Positions 1 to 6,970 of a DNA stretch of 11,028 nucleotides are shown here, one piece after another. Below the pieces are notes generated by a model that was not told where the DNA came from, ran no database searches, and saw only the letters and a program-made list of their open reading frames with translations. Location: the NCBI GenBank assembly GCA_016200595.1, contig JACQEL010001037.1, forward strand, positions 1 through 11,028, written 5' to 3'. The stretch is from Deltaproteobacteria bacterium (GTDB lineage: Bacteria; Desulfobacterota; Binatia; Bin18). The position numbers were made by a program, and so were the translations under genes. How positions within the stretch are numbered: position 1 is the first letter of the stretch; each line of letters opens with the position of its first letter.

Positions 1-1529
1 GGAATGGCGAAGATCTCCTTACAGATGTCTTCCCCTGCTGACGCTGGATGGTCAAGAGCGTATTGGCGTTGCCCCATTACTCCATGGCAGTGCAGGCAGG
101 TGTTTTCAATACACGTCGTGTGCATCGGTAAAGTATTGGTCTCACTCTGCAATTGCGAGTAAAAGATAGGGTCACGCCCGGCCAGCCCCATCGGCGAGAC
201 CCGCCACTCCGCATAGGGAGACACATTTATGGGGACCTGCGTCGTCGGATCGGTGATCAGCATGTTGGCCCTGACGGCGTTGAACTGGGCCGCATCGTGG
301 CAGGCAATGCATTGATCCGAGGTCACAAACTGCCCCGGCCCCTTAGGGCCCGACACGTGCTGGTCATACGTTTCTGCCGGCAGCCGCAGTGGCAGCGCTT
401 TATCAAACGTCACGGGACCGAGGTTGCCGTAGAACTCGAGGAAGGAATGTCCTGGCTGTGAGAGCGGCGAGGAAAACGGGTTGATATAACCGGACGAGCT
501 CGTGGCAGAGAGACTTGCAGTCTCCCTGGAATGGAGCGCTCTCCTGGCGCCCAAGAGAACCTGGGACGACGGGTCAGACGGGTCAGTGGAAGCGAAGAAC
601 TTATAGTGAAGACCACTACTCAAAATGTTATCCAGAGACACAAACGTCGAGAGCTTAGCCGCCGAAGCGTGGCAATTTAAACAATAGCCGGATCCAAACG
701 AATTATTGGGAAACACGACGTTCGACTTTTTCGTGGAGCCGTCGGCCAAGGGTTCAAAGAGAGTTCCCGTCGGATACCAGGTCGGATCAGGTTTGATGGG
801 CGGGGGGCCAAAGAAATCCTTCGTGGTCACCGCGAACGGGGTGAGAATCGGCGGGTTGCCATTGGGAGGAAGACCCAGTACAAGGTCCGGGTTAGGCCAG
901 TACCAGCCATCGTACGAGGCCTCGTTGCCCCGCACCATGACTGACCAAAATTGGGGGAGCAACGCATCGGGCTGCGGTTGCGTCACGAACAGACAGTTTT
1001 GCGCGTCCGCCGTAATCGTTACTGACTCGAAGACGCGCGTCTCCTTGATGATCATGCCGCCGTCTGCGATGGGCCCCTGCCGGCCCTGGCACAGCCAATG
1101 GACGATTTCCGGGGAATAATAAAGCCGCACGAGCAGATGCGACCCGTAGTTCTTTATGTTGGCGAGGTCATTCAGGTCCCCAACGAGCGGACCGGTTAAG
1201 CGCCATTCTTGGTCATGGGCCCAACCGAGTTGCTCAGCGTAGGCGCGGCTTTGCAGAAATCGGTTGAGCTGACGGTCGTAGCGATTCTTCTCTTGCGGGT
1301 TCGACAACCTCGCTCCAATGGGTGGCGGCAACGGAGCGGGTTGTCCCTGTCCGTCGTGCTCGGCACACCAAGCCTCGATTTCTGGCTGCGTTACCGGGAC
1401 GAGGGACTCAGGACAGACCCATTCCTGAGGATCGGGCGGCAAGGGCGACGCGGCGCTAGCAACGGTGAAAGAGGAAACGCAGAAGAGAATGATTCCTGCA
1501 GCACTCCAGTCACGCATAGATGATCGCAT
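1..1529 (-). CDS. Secreted multiheme cytochrome c family protein (3' end beyond window)
   Basis: An open minus-strand frame of 509 codons runs from ATG at 1529 off the left edge with no stop. The N-terminus has a hydrophobic export signal (about residues 9-27, ending ASAA before SPLPP). Three c-type haem attachment motifs are visible: CLNCH at residues 283-287, CIACH at 407-411 and CLHCH at 478-482; more may follow outside the window. The first 280 residues carry no haem motif but have several cysteines and many prolines and aromatic residues. A periplasmic electron-transfer or oxidoreductase role is inferred from the haem motifs and signal peptide; I cannot name the substrate. An AGGAGG sits 6 bases before the 1529 ATG; the in-frame ATG at 1517 is the alternative start. 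Ordinary ORF calling misses the gene because its stop lies outside the window. Haem-protein class is confident, specific family is not. Confidence 0.85.
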   Translation of the reverse strand, partial: MRSSMRDWSAAGIILFCVSSFTVASAASPLPPDPQEWVCPESLVPVTQPEIEAWCAEHDGQGQPAPLPPPIGARLSNPQEKNRYDRQLNRFLQSRAYAEQLGWAHDQEWRLTGPLVGDLNDLANIKNYGSHLLVRLYYSPEIVHWLCQGRQGPIADGGMIIKETRVFESVTITADAQNCLFVTQPQPDALLPQFWSVMVRGNEASYDGWYWPNPDLVLGLPPNGNPPILTPFAVTTKDFFGPPPIKPDPTWYPTGTLFEPLADGSTKKSNVVFPNNSFGSGYCLNCHASAAKLSTFVSLDNILSSGLHYKFFASTDPSDPSSQVLLGARRALHSRETASLSATSSSGYINPFSSPLSQPGHSFLEFYGNLGPVTFDKALPLRLPAETYDQHVSGPKGPGQFVTSDQCIACHDAAQFNAVRANMLITDPTTQVPINVSPYAEWRVSPMGLAGRDPIFYSQLQSETNTLPMHTTCIENTCLHCHGVMGQRQYALDHPASAGEDICKEIFAI

Positions 1530-1535
1530 TAGACC

Positions 1536-1541
1536 CCTCCT
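1536..1541 (-). promoter_or_regulatory. Shine-Dalgarno of the multiheme cytochrome gene
   Basis: On the minus strand this reads AGGAGG, 6 bases from the ATG at 1529. It favours that start over the in-frame ATG four codons later. Confidence 0.7.
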
Positions 1542-1651
1542 CCCGAGAGTGATCCGTCCATCGTGCCCTTAGGATGGAGTGAGAAGATACCAACGTCTTC
1601 AGTACATAGATAGACCCTTCTTCAGGATACCTGTTACCAGACAGTCGGCTC

Positions 1652-1960
1652 GTGTGTACTGAGGATGACCTCTGGGGAGCGCGGAACGGCTTGCTTCATA
1701 CATACACTCCCGAATCTCGTGACTCACGGACGGGCAAAGCCCGAGAGATTTTGTACGTCAGAGGGAGACTTGAGGAATCAGCACGCGGAACTACCGAATT
1801 TGTTATTGGCGGAAAAATCATTGTGATATCGCGCGATTTTTTCGATGCCCTCAGCACTGCACTCCAGAAATTCCTTGATGATCTAGAAACGGATCCATCT
1901 CTGTCGGAACGTGTCACGAGCCGAAAGGTTGTTGTCCTACCTAATGGCCCAGAGCAATAA
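1652..1960 (+). CDS. Small hypothetical protein, possibly 5'-truncated remnant
   Basis: A 102-codon frame runs from GTG at 1652 to TAA at 1958-1960. No Shine-Dalgarno precedes the GTG. The frame is open further upstream to a TAG at 1607, and the extra residues (including LLPDSRL) read smoothly into DLWGARNGLLHTYTPES. That pattern, followed by SRTGKAREI, resembles from memory the middle of a recurrent family of longer bacterial hypothetical proteins whose N-terminal 60 or so residues come before it. No N-terminal equivalent is visible in any frame upstream, so this may be the surviving 3' part of a broken gene. No signal peptide, membrane segment or catalytic motif is evident. It lies beside a transposase remnant, which fits a decayed region. 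Function unknown. Confidence 0.45.
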   Translation: MCTEDDLWGARNGLLHTYTPESRDSRTGKAREILYVRGRLEESARGTTEFVIGGKIIVISRDFFDALSTALQKFLDDLETDPSLSERVTSRKVVVLPNGPEQ

Positions 1961-1967
1961 CACCTAA

Positions 1968-2114
1968 GATGTGTTCCTGACCCTGGCCGATTATGAGGCC
2001 TTCTTCGCTGCGCTTCAGATCACCAGGAAGCGTTATCCTTTCTTGCTCTACGCTTCTGTCATTATGCGGATTGAGCCTGGAACCACCAGGTACTGGATCT
2101 TGTTCTTGGGCTGA
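1968..2114 (+). pseudogene. Remnant of a REP-associated tyrosine transposase (RAYT, IS200/Y1-like)
   Basis: In the plus frame starting GAT at 1968 the translation reads DVFLTLADYEAFFAALQ, then ITRKRYPFLLYASVIM up to about 2066. This closely follows the N-terminal part of RAYT/Y1 transposases, where a DVF-x-DY-x-AF-x-AL segment leads through a YPF-LxAYVxM stretch to the metal-binding MPNHxH motif. Here the similarity stops just after the methionine: NHxH is absent and the frame ends at TGA 2112-2114. Upstream the frame has TAA at 1962-1967, so there is no intact start. Only about 33 recognisable codons remain of a protein normally 150 residues or longer. The assignment rests on remembered family patterns, not a database search. 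Confidence 0.5.
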
Positions 2115-2310
2115 TAAAGCAAGCATTCTTCCTAAGGATGGGCTCATCGTGGCTGGCTGGTCTCCAGACGACCAATATATCCTTTTAAGGTAATCTTTCT
2201 CTAGAGCTTGAGACCAGCACATAAGATTGTCCTGATTGCTCTGAGCCGTCTCACTCCATGCTCTTCCTTCTTGTTTCTCGCTTCCAGCAGATCGTCTGAG
2301 AGAGATCGAC

Positions 2311-2339
2311 TTGACGCTTGTGATGTTCCAATGTGATAT
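2311..2339 (+). promoter_or_regulatory. Weak sigma70-type promoter candidate for the DUF1329 gene
   Basis: TTGACG at 2311-2316 matches five of six bases of the -35 consensus. The hexamer 17 bases further (TGATAT, 2334-2339) matches only three of six of TATAAT. It lies about 57 bases before the DUF1329 start. Tentative. Confidence 0.22.
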
Positions 2340-2380
2340 GTTCTGATAGCCTCGGGGAAAAGGGGATCGTCTAGTACACA

Positions 2381-2387
2381 AAGGAGG
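2381..2387 (+). promoter_or_regulatory. Strong Shine-Dalgarno of the DUF1329 gene
   Basis: AAGGAGG lies 8 bases before the GTG at 2396. It supports GTG as the true start, and the resulting protein begins with a complete signal peptide. Confidence 0.75.
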
Positions 2388-2395
2388 GCAACAGA

Positions 2396-3673
2396 GTGTA
2401 CAAGCGTGGATATCAAAGAGAGATCCGCTTTAGCGCCTTGTTGGTTCTACTAATCTTCGCTGCGCCGGTCCGCGCAGACGTGGCTCAGGATCCTGAGCTG
2501 AAAGAGAAAATCTTGGCGGAGTTCTATCCGTATCGTCACGGTGGTCCTCAGGTCGAGGGCATCACTCCAGGGATGACCATCAATAAGAACAATGCCCAGG
2601 TCGCTGCCACAGTGTTGCCACCGGAGATTCTTAAAGTCGTACAGGCTGGAGATCTAGAAATCACGGTGCAAGCGACGACTGATGTCCCTCTACGCGAGGA
2701 ATACATCAATGCGACCATCGCGGGTGCCGCACAGGTCACTTTCGGACCAGACGGTACGCTCTCGCAGTATGCCGCCGGGCTTCCGTTTCCTCTGATCGAT
2801 CCTGCCGATCCCCAGGCTGGGCTCAAGCTGGGCTGGAACTTACGCTTTCGTGAGCGGGCGGATGTGCTGCAGAGCTGGGGAACGACCTCACTGCTGGGCA
2901 GTTCAGGCAGCGTGCAACGTTCGTCTTCCTCGCTCTTTATACGGATGTACGGCATGTACAGACCCAACCCTGCACACAACGTCGCCGAGTGGGCTGAAGC
3001 TGGAGTCCTGTACAAAGACTACTCCATCACTTTGCGCCCCACTGATATCGAGGGGGCGCAGTCCATGGGCGTCCGTTACAATCAAGACACCAAAGAAGAT
3101 GACCGGTGGATCTATGATCCCAAGACGCGGCGTACCCGCAAGATCGTCTACAATCCCTACGATGCGTCGCAAGGCTTAACTTTTCTCAGCGAAGAGTTCT
3201 CCGGGTTTGAGGGCCATGTGTATGCTTATGACTGGCACTTTGTGGAAGATAAAGTCGTGCTCGCCCCTGGCGTGGTCAGAAGTGAGATGGCGCACTTCGG
3301 CAGCGCGTGCAACTGCTATCCGATCGATCCCTGGGAATTGCGCTGGGTACGGGTAGTAGACATGGTGCCGCGAGTGGCCAATCATCCCTACGGCCGTCGT
3401 CGCTTATACGTCGACCGCCAGCATGGGTCTCCGCTGTTTTCGATCATTTTCGATAAAGACGGCCAGCACTGGCGAACGCTCTTCTTCTCCTTCAGTCACC
3501 CAGACTCCAACCCCCTGAACCGGGGCTTACGGGTGCCGATGTACGCGGGCAACAGCTGGGTAGATTACCAAGCGGGCCGGGCCACCGTGTGGGTGCCAAC
3601 CAAGAATATCTACAATAAACCCTTGCCGGCCCAGTTCTTCTCCGTCGCCTCCATGATGCGACAGGGGAAGTGA
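2396..3673 (+). CDS. DUF1329 family periplasmic/outer-membrane-associated protein
   Basis: A 425-residue protein starts at GTG with a consensus ribosome binding site. Residues 1-28 form a signal peptide: a basic N-terminus, then a hydrophobic core, ending in PVRA before DVAQ. The mature part follows the DUF1329 pattern (PF07044, related to outer-membrane lipoprotein-sorting proteins): a GLPFPLIDPADPQAG segment near 127-141, then WNLRFRERAD, a central YDPKTRRTRKI strand region, an EEFSGFEGHVYAYDW motif around 265-279 and a closing aromatic-rich region. Length is normal for the family. In other bacteria DUF1329 genes often sit with RND/MMPL exporters, and one lies on the opposite strand in this window. 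A role in moving hydrophobic compounds across the envelope is inferred from that association; the biochemical function is unknown. It is convergent with the MurL-like gene, 86 bases away, and no clear terminator was seen between them. Confidence 0.88.
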   Translation: MYKRGYQREIRFSALLVLLIFAAPVRADVAQDPELKEKILAEFYPYRHGGPQVEGITPGMTINKNNAQVAATVLPPEILKVVQAGDLEITVQATTDVPLREEYINATIAGAAQVTFGPDGTLSQYAAGLPFPLIDPADPQAGLKLGWNLRFRERADVLQSWGTTSLLGSSGSVQRSSSSLFIRMYGMYRPNPAHNVAEWAEAGVLYKDYSITLRPTDIEGAQSMGVRYNQDTKEDDRWIYDPKTRRTRKIVYNPYDASQGLTFLSEEFSGFEGHVYAYDWHFVEDKVVLAPGVVRSEMAHFGSACNCYPIDPWELRWVRVVDMVPRVANHPYGRRRLYVDRQHGSPLFSIIFDKDGQHWRTLFFSFSHPDSNPLNRGLRVPMYAGNSWVDYQAGRATVWVPTKNIYNKPLPAQFFSVASMMRQGK

Positions 3674-3759
3674 GCAAGATCCATGAGGAACGATGAACGA
3701 GGAGTAATGAACGGAGACGGTACCAGCTGCGCTGCTCCCGCCGAACAAAGGCTCTGTGC

Positions 3760-5175
3760 TTACGACTCCAGGTGCTTTCTGAGGAGATCGGTGTACGCGA
3801 GCGGGAGGTGATGTTGATCGCTCCAGGCATGGAGAATACTTTTCACACGTTGTGAAAGATCCGGATGCTGTGGCACGAGGTTCACTTCCACGTGGCGTAA
3901 GACGGCTGGGAGCGTACGGTCGCGCGTTTTCGCCTGTTGGATACCCAGATACAGAGCCACCAGCATCTCCTCTCTCGTCCCAACGCACTCAAACGGCTTA
4001 TGCTCGGCAAAACCCAGCAACTCTCGCATCATGGGAATCGCTTCAGTACGCTCAAACAGGTCCTCACCAAATATGCGGGTTATGTCTGCGGCAGTCAGAA
4101 ACGGGTAGAGCAAGGTAAATGTCGACAGACATTTGGAGCATTGCTTACACCAGGAGCCCTCTTTCTGCTTCCGGTTACAACTCGTGAAAGCACTGAAGTA
4201 CTGCGGATAGCGCGCAAATAAGCGGGCGATTTGTAGTTCATACAAGGGACGCAGCAGGCTGAAATACTCCACGTCTCGGCTCAAGTACGTCTGACTATAC
4301 CAGCGGAACGCCCTCTCAAAACGCAGCGTCTTCGAATATTGATGGTTCACCTCACTGCCGAGAAATTCCACATTCCCTTCGTCCGCGCTGCGTTCGTTGG
4401 CGACGATGACTCGGCGATAGCCAAAGAGCACGGCGCAGGTGACTCCCAACATCGCCAGGTAGGCGGAAAAAGGAGTATGCCCATTAAGATAGCCAGCCTG
4501 ATTGAGGGTAAGCAGACGCGGATCAATCGTGCGCCTGACGATAATCGGCATCCGGTCCCCTACTTGGGCGGTAATTGCCTCCGCCGCTGGCGTAGGATTG
4601 AGCAATAAGCAGTGGAATTCCCGCTCCAGCTCACGGAGAAGTTGCACCGAGAGCGCCGAGTCTTTCCCGCCGCTCATCAACACCAGATCGCGATCCAGGC
4701 GAGATTCTTCGCCTCCGCTCTGCTCCGGCTCAGCATGACATTCCTTGTCGTCATGTTTACCTAGTGCGGACGAGGTAATATGAATGAACCCTGGCGTAGT
4801 GAAATCAATCTGATTGACGTAAAAAAACTCCCTCATCCCGTATAACAAGAGGTCCGTCCACCACTCGATCTGCTGAGCATCGAGGGACCCTGCCTGCACA
4901 AGCAGTTCTGGCGAGCAGGCCGCCTTCCAATAGCTCAACATTTCCACCAAACCAAGCTGAAAGACGAAGAGTTCGAGCAGGCCTGGGCTGAGCGCCTTGA
5001 TCCTGTCCCAGTCTGCGGCTTCAATCACCGTCTCTGGCGTGAACTGGAGGTCAGGCTCAATGGTGAAATGAAAGCGGAGTTTCAGGGCCTCAGCCGAGCG
5101 TTCTATCGCAAAGCTGTGGTAGATGAACCGTGGATGTTTTCGACGGAGTTGCTCAACTTTAACAGACGTCATCAT
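3760..5175 (-). CDS. MurL-like PP-loop protein (UDP-MurNAc-L-Ala-L-Glu epimerase family)
   Basis: A 471-residue protein with a P-loop-like ATP-pyrophosphatase motif, SGGKDS, at residues 168-173. It is followed by NGHTPFSAY (231-239), ANERSA (259-264), VNHQYSK (276-282), FSLLRPLYEL (305-314) and a cysteine cluster, SCN (332-334) plus WCKQCSKC (342-349), which could bind metal. ECVGT (396-400) lies near the C-terminus. This order matches, from memory, the MurL family, which in Xanthomonas epimerises the terminal L-Glu of UDP-MurNAc-L-Ala-L-Glu. MurL usually sits beside murD2 and works in peptidoglycan synthesis; here no mur gene is nearby. The start ATG overlaps the aminotransferase stop (ATGA, 5172-5175), so the two are translationally coupled, and a second ATG follows immediately. 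It may be a true MurL or a paralogue acting on an amino acid or aminophosphonate conjugate. Family call is good, substrate uncertain. Confidence 0.72.
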   Translation of the reverse strand: MMTSVKVEQLRRKHPRFIYHSFAIERSAEALKLRFHFTIEPDLQFTPETVIEAADWDRIKALSPGLLELFVFQLGLVEMLSYWKAACSPELLVQAGSLDAQQIEWWTDLLLYGMREFFYVNQIDFTTPGFIHITSSALGKHDDKECHAEPEQSGGEESRLDRDLVLMSGGKDSALSVQLLRELEREFHCLLLNPTPAAEAITAQVGDRMPIIVRRTIDPRLLTLNQAGYLNGHTPFSAYLAMLGVTCAVLFGYRRVIVANERSADEGNVEFLGSEVNHQYSKTLRFERAFRWYSQTYLSRDVEYFSLLRPLYELQIARLFARYPQYFSAFTSCNRKQKEGSWCKQCSKCLSTFTLLYPFLTAADITRIFGEDLFERTEAIPMMRELLGFAEHKPFECVGTREEMLVALYLGIQQAKTRDRTLPAVLRHVEVNLVPQHPDLSQRVKSILHAWSDQHHLPLAYTDLLRKHLES

Positions 5176-6251
5176 GCCGCTAGCACTGTTTCTAGCGCTC
5201 CCAGGAACCGCCGGAAGTCGTCGAGCGTCAGGTGTCCCATGTTGGCCACGCGAAAGATGCCGGTCTGGAGCTTGCCCTGTCCTTCATAAATCACAAAGCC
5301 GCGCTCCTTGAGATTGTCATGCAGACGTTGGTACGTCATCCCTTCAGGGAGGAACAGCGAGGTCAGCGAATTGACCTGATATTCGGGAGGCAGCAGGAAC
5401 TTGAGACCCATGCGCGCGAATCCCTCACGGAGCAAGGCTGCGGCGGCTCGATAGCGCCTCACCCGCGCAGTCACGGTTTCTTCCAGGAGTTCATCCAGGG
5501 CCGCGTCGAGCGCATACCAGGCCTGCACCGCAGGAGTAAAGGGGATACTGCGGCGCTCTTGCGCTTCCCAATGCAGAGGCAGATGGAGATAGAGAGACCG
5601 GCGCGGGTAGTCTTGCATCGCCGCCATCGCCTCGGTCCGCGCCAGGACAAACGCCACTCCCGGCAGACCCTGCACACATTTATTAGCGGTACAAGCGCAC
5701 AGATCGACCCCGTCATGAATGAGGTCGAGATCTTCTCCACCAAGCGCGCTAACCGCGTCCAGCAGCAGCTGCCGGCCGGCGCGCCGGGCAATGGCGCCGA
5801 CCTCTGCCACCGGATTCAGCAAGCCGGTCGTGGTCTCATGATGCACCAAAGCGACCGCGCTGATAGCCGGGTCAGTTCTCAGGGTTTCTTCGATCTGGCT
5901 GAGGTTGGGTCGCTCGGTCCAGCCATAGCGCAGTTCAACGGCAGGAATACGATGCGCTTCAGCCATGCGCAACATACGCTCGCCATACACGCCATTGTTG
6001 ATCACCAGAAGTTTTCTGCCTTCGGGCAGGGCAGAGGATATCATCGCCTCAACCGCTAGTGTCCCTGAACCACTCAAAGGCACAGCCGTGTATCCCTGAG
6101 GAGCGAAGGCACGCAGGAGTTTGCTGCGAATAGCGACCAGCAAGTCAGAGAACTCTTCTTCTCGATGACAGAGATCTCCCCGCAACAGGGCTTGTTGCAC
6201 ACGGGGAGAGACGTTCACCGGACCGGGATTAAGAAGGATGTATTGGCGCAT
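5172..6251 (-). CDS. PhnW-like class V aminotransferase (2-aminoethylphosphonate transaminase family)
   Basis: A 359-residue PLP enzyme of fold type I, class V. It opens with LLNPGPVNVSPRV and DLCHREEEF (residues 26-34), typical of the 2-aminoethylphosphonate:pyruvate aminotransferase group. SGSGT (60-64) fits the cofactor phosphate site, DAVSALGG (165-172) holds the PLP-ring aspartate D165, and TANKCVQGLPG (188-198) carries the likely Schiff-base lysine K191. RVANMGH (334-340) holds the carboxylate-binding arginine region. Length is normal. The known family reaction interconverts 2-aminoethylphosphonate and phosphonoacetaldehyde with an alanine/pyruvate partner. Next to a phosphonopyruvate/sulfopyruvate-type decarboxylase the synthetic direction is likely, giving 2-aminoethylphosphonate or, if the substrate is sulfoacetaldehyde, taurine. 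No Shine-Dalgarno precedes ATG 6251 because repeat DNA begins only a few bases upstream. It overlaps the MurL-like start by 4 bases. Confidence 0.82.
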   Translation of the reverse strand: MRQYILLNPGPVNVSPRVQQALLRGDLCHREEEFSDLLVAIRSKLLRAFAPQGYTAVPLSGSGTLAVEAMISSALPEGRKLLVINNGVYGERMLRMAEAHRIPAVELRYGWTERPNLSQIEETLRTDPAISAVALVHHETTTGLLNPVAEVGAIARRAGRQLLLDAVSALGGEDLDLIHDGVDLCACTANKCVQGLPGVAFVLARTEAMAAMQDYPRRSLYLHLPLHWEAQERRSIPFTPAVQAWYALDAALDELLEETVTARVRRYRAAAALLREGFARMGLKFLLPPEYQVNSLTSLFLPEGMTYQRLHDNLKERGFVIYEGQGKLQTGIFRVANMGHLTLDDFRRFLGALETVLAA

Positions 6252-6254
6252 GTT

Positions 6255-6422
6255 CAGTTGTCAGTTGTCAGTTGTCAGTTGTCAGTAGGACGCAAAGAAG
6301 AAGTCAGTTGCCAGTTGCCAGTAGGACGTAAAGAAGAAGTCAGTTGCCAGTTGCCAGTAGAACATGAAGAAAGTAGTTAGTTCTCTTTATACTGGGAACT
6401 GGGAACTGACAACTGGCAACTG
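6255..6422. repeat. Tandem and inverted repeat cluster between decarboxylase beta and aminotransferase
   Basis: On the plus strand CAGTTGT is repeated four times at 6255-6282. About three 36-base units follow (6269-6304, 6305-6340, 6341-6376), each made of an 18-base CAGTTGYCAGTTGYCAGT core and an 18-base purine-rich tail (AGGACGYAAAGAAGAAGT in the first two). An inverted copy lies at 6391-6422 (ACTGGGAACTGGGAACTG, then ACAACTGGCAACTG). The arms can form alternative stem-loops in the minus-strand transcript. The inverted copy lies inside the 3' end of the decarboxylase beta gene, and the opposite end lies 3 bases from the aminotransferase ATG. It is too regular in its 'spacers' to be a CRISPR array. 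Class unknown. Confidence 0.9.
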
Positions 6423-6970
6423 CTTTTAAACCGTGCGGCGATCTGTGGTGGCTCGTGCGTGATGCGGCCAATTTTGCGCTCTTCTCGATCAGGTTCGATC
6501 TTGATGAGGAGAAAAGAGGGACCAGCTTTGGTGAGAAACTCTTGCGCCGTACTACGCAATACTGCCGCGGTATCTACGCGTTGCGCCCGCTGATAGCCGC
6601 TCGAACGGGCAATCTCTTCTAAGGCGACCTGCGCGGAGATGGTGCGCTGATTGCCAGTCGAACCGTATGCCTCATTGTCAAACACGATGTGCACGAGATT
6701 CACTGGCTGCAGGGCACCAATCATCGCCAGCGAGCCAAGATTCATCAGCACATTGCCGTCGCCATCAAAAATAACCACTCGCCGGTCTGGGCGGTTCAGG
6801 GCTACGCCGAGCGCAATAGAAGACGCTAACCCCATCGAACCGATCATGTAAAAATTGCCGGGCCGGTCATTGAGGTTGAACGACTCACGCGAAATGAAGC
6901 CGTTAGCGTGCACGACTAACTCGTCACGCAACAGCGGTACAACGACAGTCAGCGCCTCGGCGAGATTCAC
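6377..6970 (-). CDS. TPP decarboxylase beta subunit (sulfopyruvate/phosphonopyruvate decarboxylase type)
   Basis: A 197-residue protein matching the C-terminal, TPP-binding half of phosphonopyruvate decarboxylase or the ComE subunit of sulfopyruvate decarboxylase. Residues 43-58 read IGSMGLASSIALGVAL. GDGN at 70-73 followed by DNEAYGSTGNQRT (98-110) gives the TPP/Mg motif GDG-x26-N with D71 and N99 as metal ligands. YGSTGNQ leans towards the ComE type, whereas single-chain phosphonopyruvate decarboxylases as I recall them have HESVGGQ here. The GTG start overlaps the alpha stop (GTGA, 6967-6970) and has AGGAG 7 bases upstream. Together with alpha it should form an alpha/beta holoenzyme with active sites at the interface. 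Oddity: the last 14 or so residues (from about SCQLSVPSS) are encoded by the adjoining repeat DNA, so the native C-terminus has probably been replaced. Confidence 0.82.
   Translation of the reverse strand: MNLAEALTVVVPLLRDELVVHANGFISRESFNLNDRPGNFYMIGSMGLASSIALGVALNRPDRRVVIFDGDGNVLMNLGSLAMIGALQPVNLVHIVFDNEAYGSTGNQRTISAQVALEEIARSSGYQRAQRVDTAAVLRSTAQEFLTKAGPSFLLIKIEPDREERKIGRITHEPPQIAARFKSSCQLSVPSSQYKEN

Larger units (their letters stand above)
1961..2395. other. Gene-poor stretch between the hypothetical ORF and the DUF1329 gene
   Basis: 435 bases without a convincing intact gene. It contains a transposase remnant at its left end, a weak promoter candidate near 2311-2339 and the ribosome binding site of the next gene at 2381-2387. 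Two sizeable open frames cross it (plus 1993-2193 and minus 1941-2381). Neither has a recognisable motif or a good ribosome binding site, and they overlap each other. Nothing else identifiable was seen between about 2115 and 2310. Confidence 0.5.

Noticed and set aside
153..461. Plus-strand open frame opposite the cytochrome gene
   Set aside because: It is antisense to the haem-motif-bearing frame and has no recognisable motif.
1993..2193. Plus-strand open frame of 66 codons
   Set aside because: It overlaps the RAYT-like frame in another phase, has no ribosome binding site and no recognisable family pattern.
1941..2381. Minus-strand open frame of 146 codons in the gene-poor stretch
   Set aside because: No motif, no ribosome binding site, polar low-similarity composition, and it overlaps both the hypothetical ORF end and the transposase remnant on the other strand.
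3674..3759. Possible bidirectional terminator between the convergent DUF1329 and MurL-like genes
   Set aside because: Only short, weak complementary segments and no U-run were found; the stretch shows ATGAACGA-type direct repeats but no convincing stem.
5232..6059. Long plus-strand open frame (275 codons) opposite the aminotransferase
   Set aside because: It is antisense to a gene with clear PLP-enzyme motifs, lacks recognisable domains and has the arginine/histidine/glutamine-rich look of a shadow frame.
6255..6376. CRISPR-like array with 36-base periodicity
   Set aside because: The parts between the repeated cores are nearly identical to one another, so they are not spacers; no cas gene is nearby and an inverted copy adjoins it.
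6165..6380. Plus-strand open frame encoding repeated SCQLPV/GRKEEV units
   Set aside because: The protein repeats are only a translation of the DNA repeat cluster, and the frame begins antisense to the aminotransferase.
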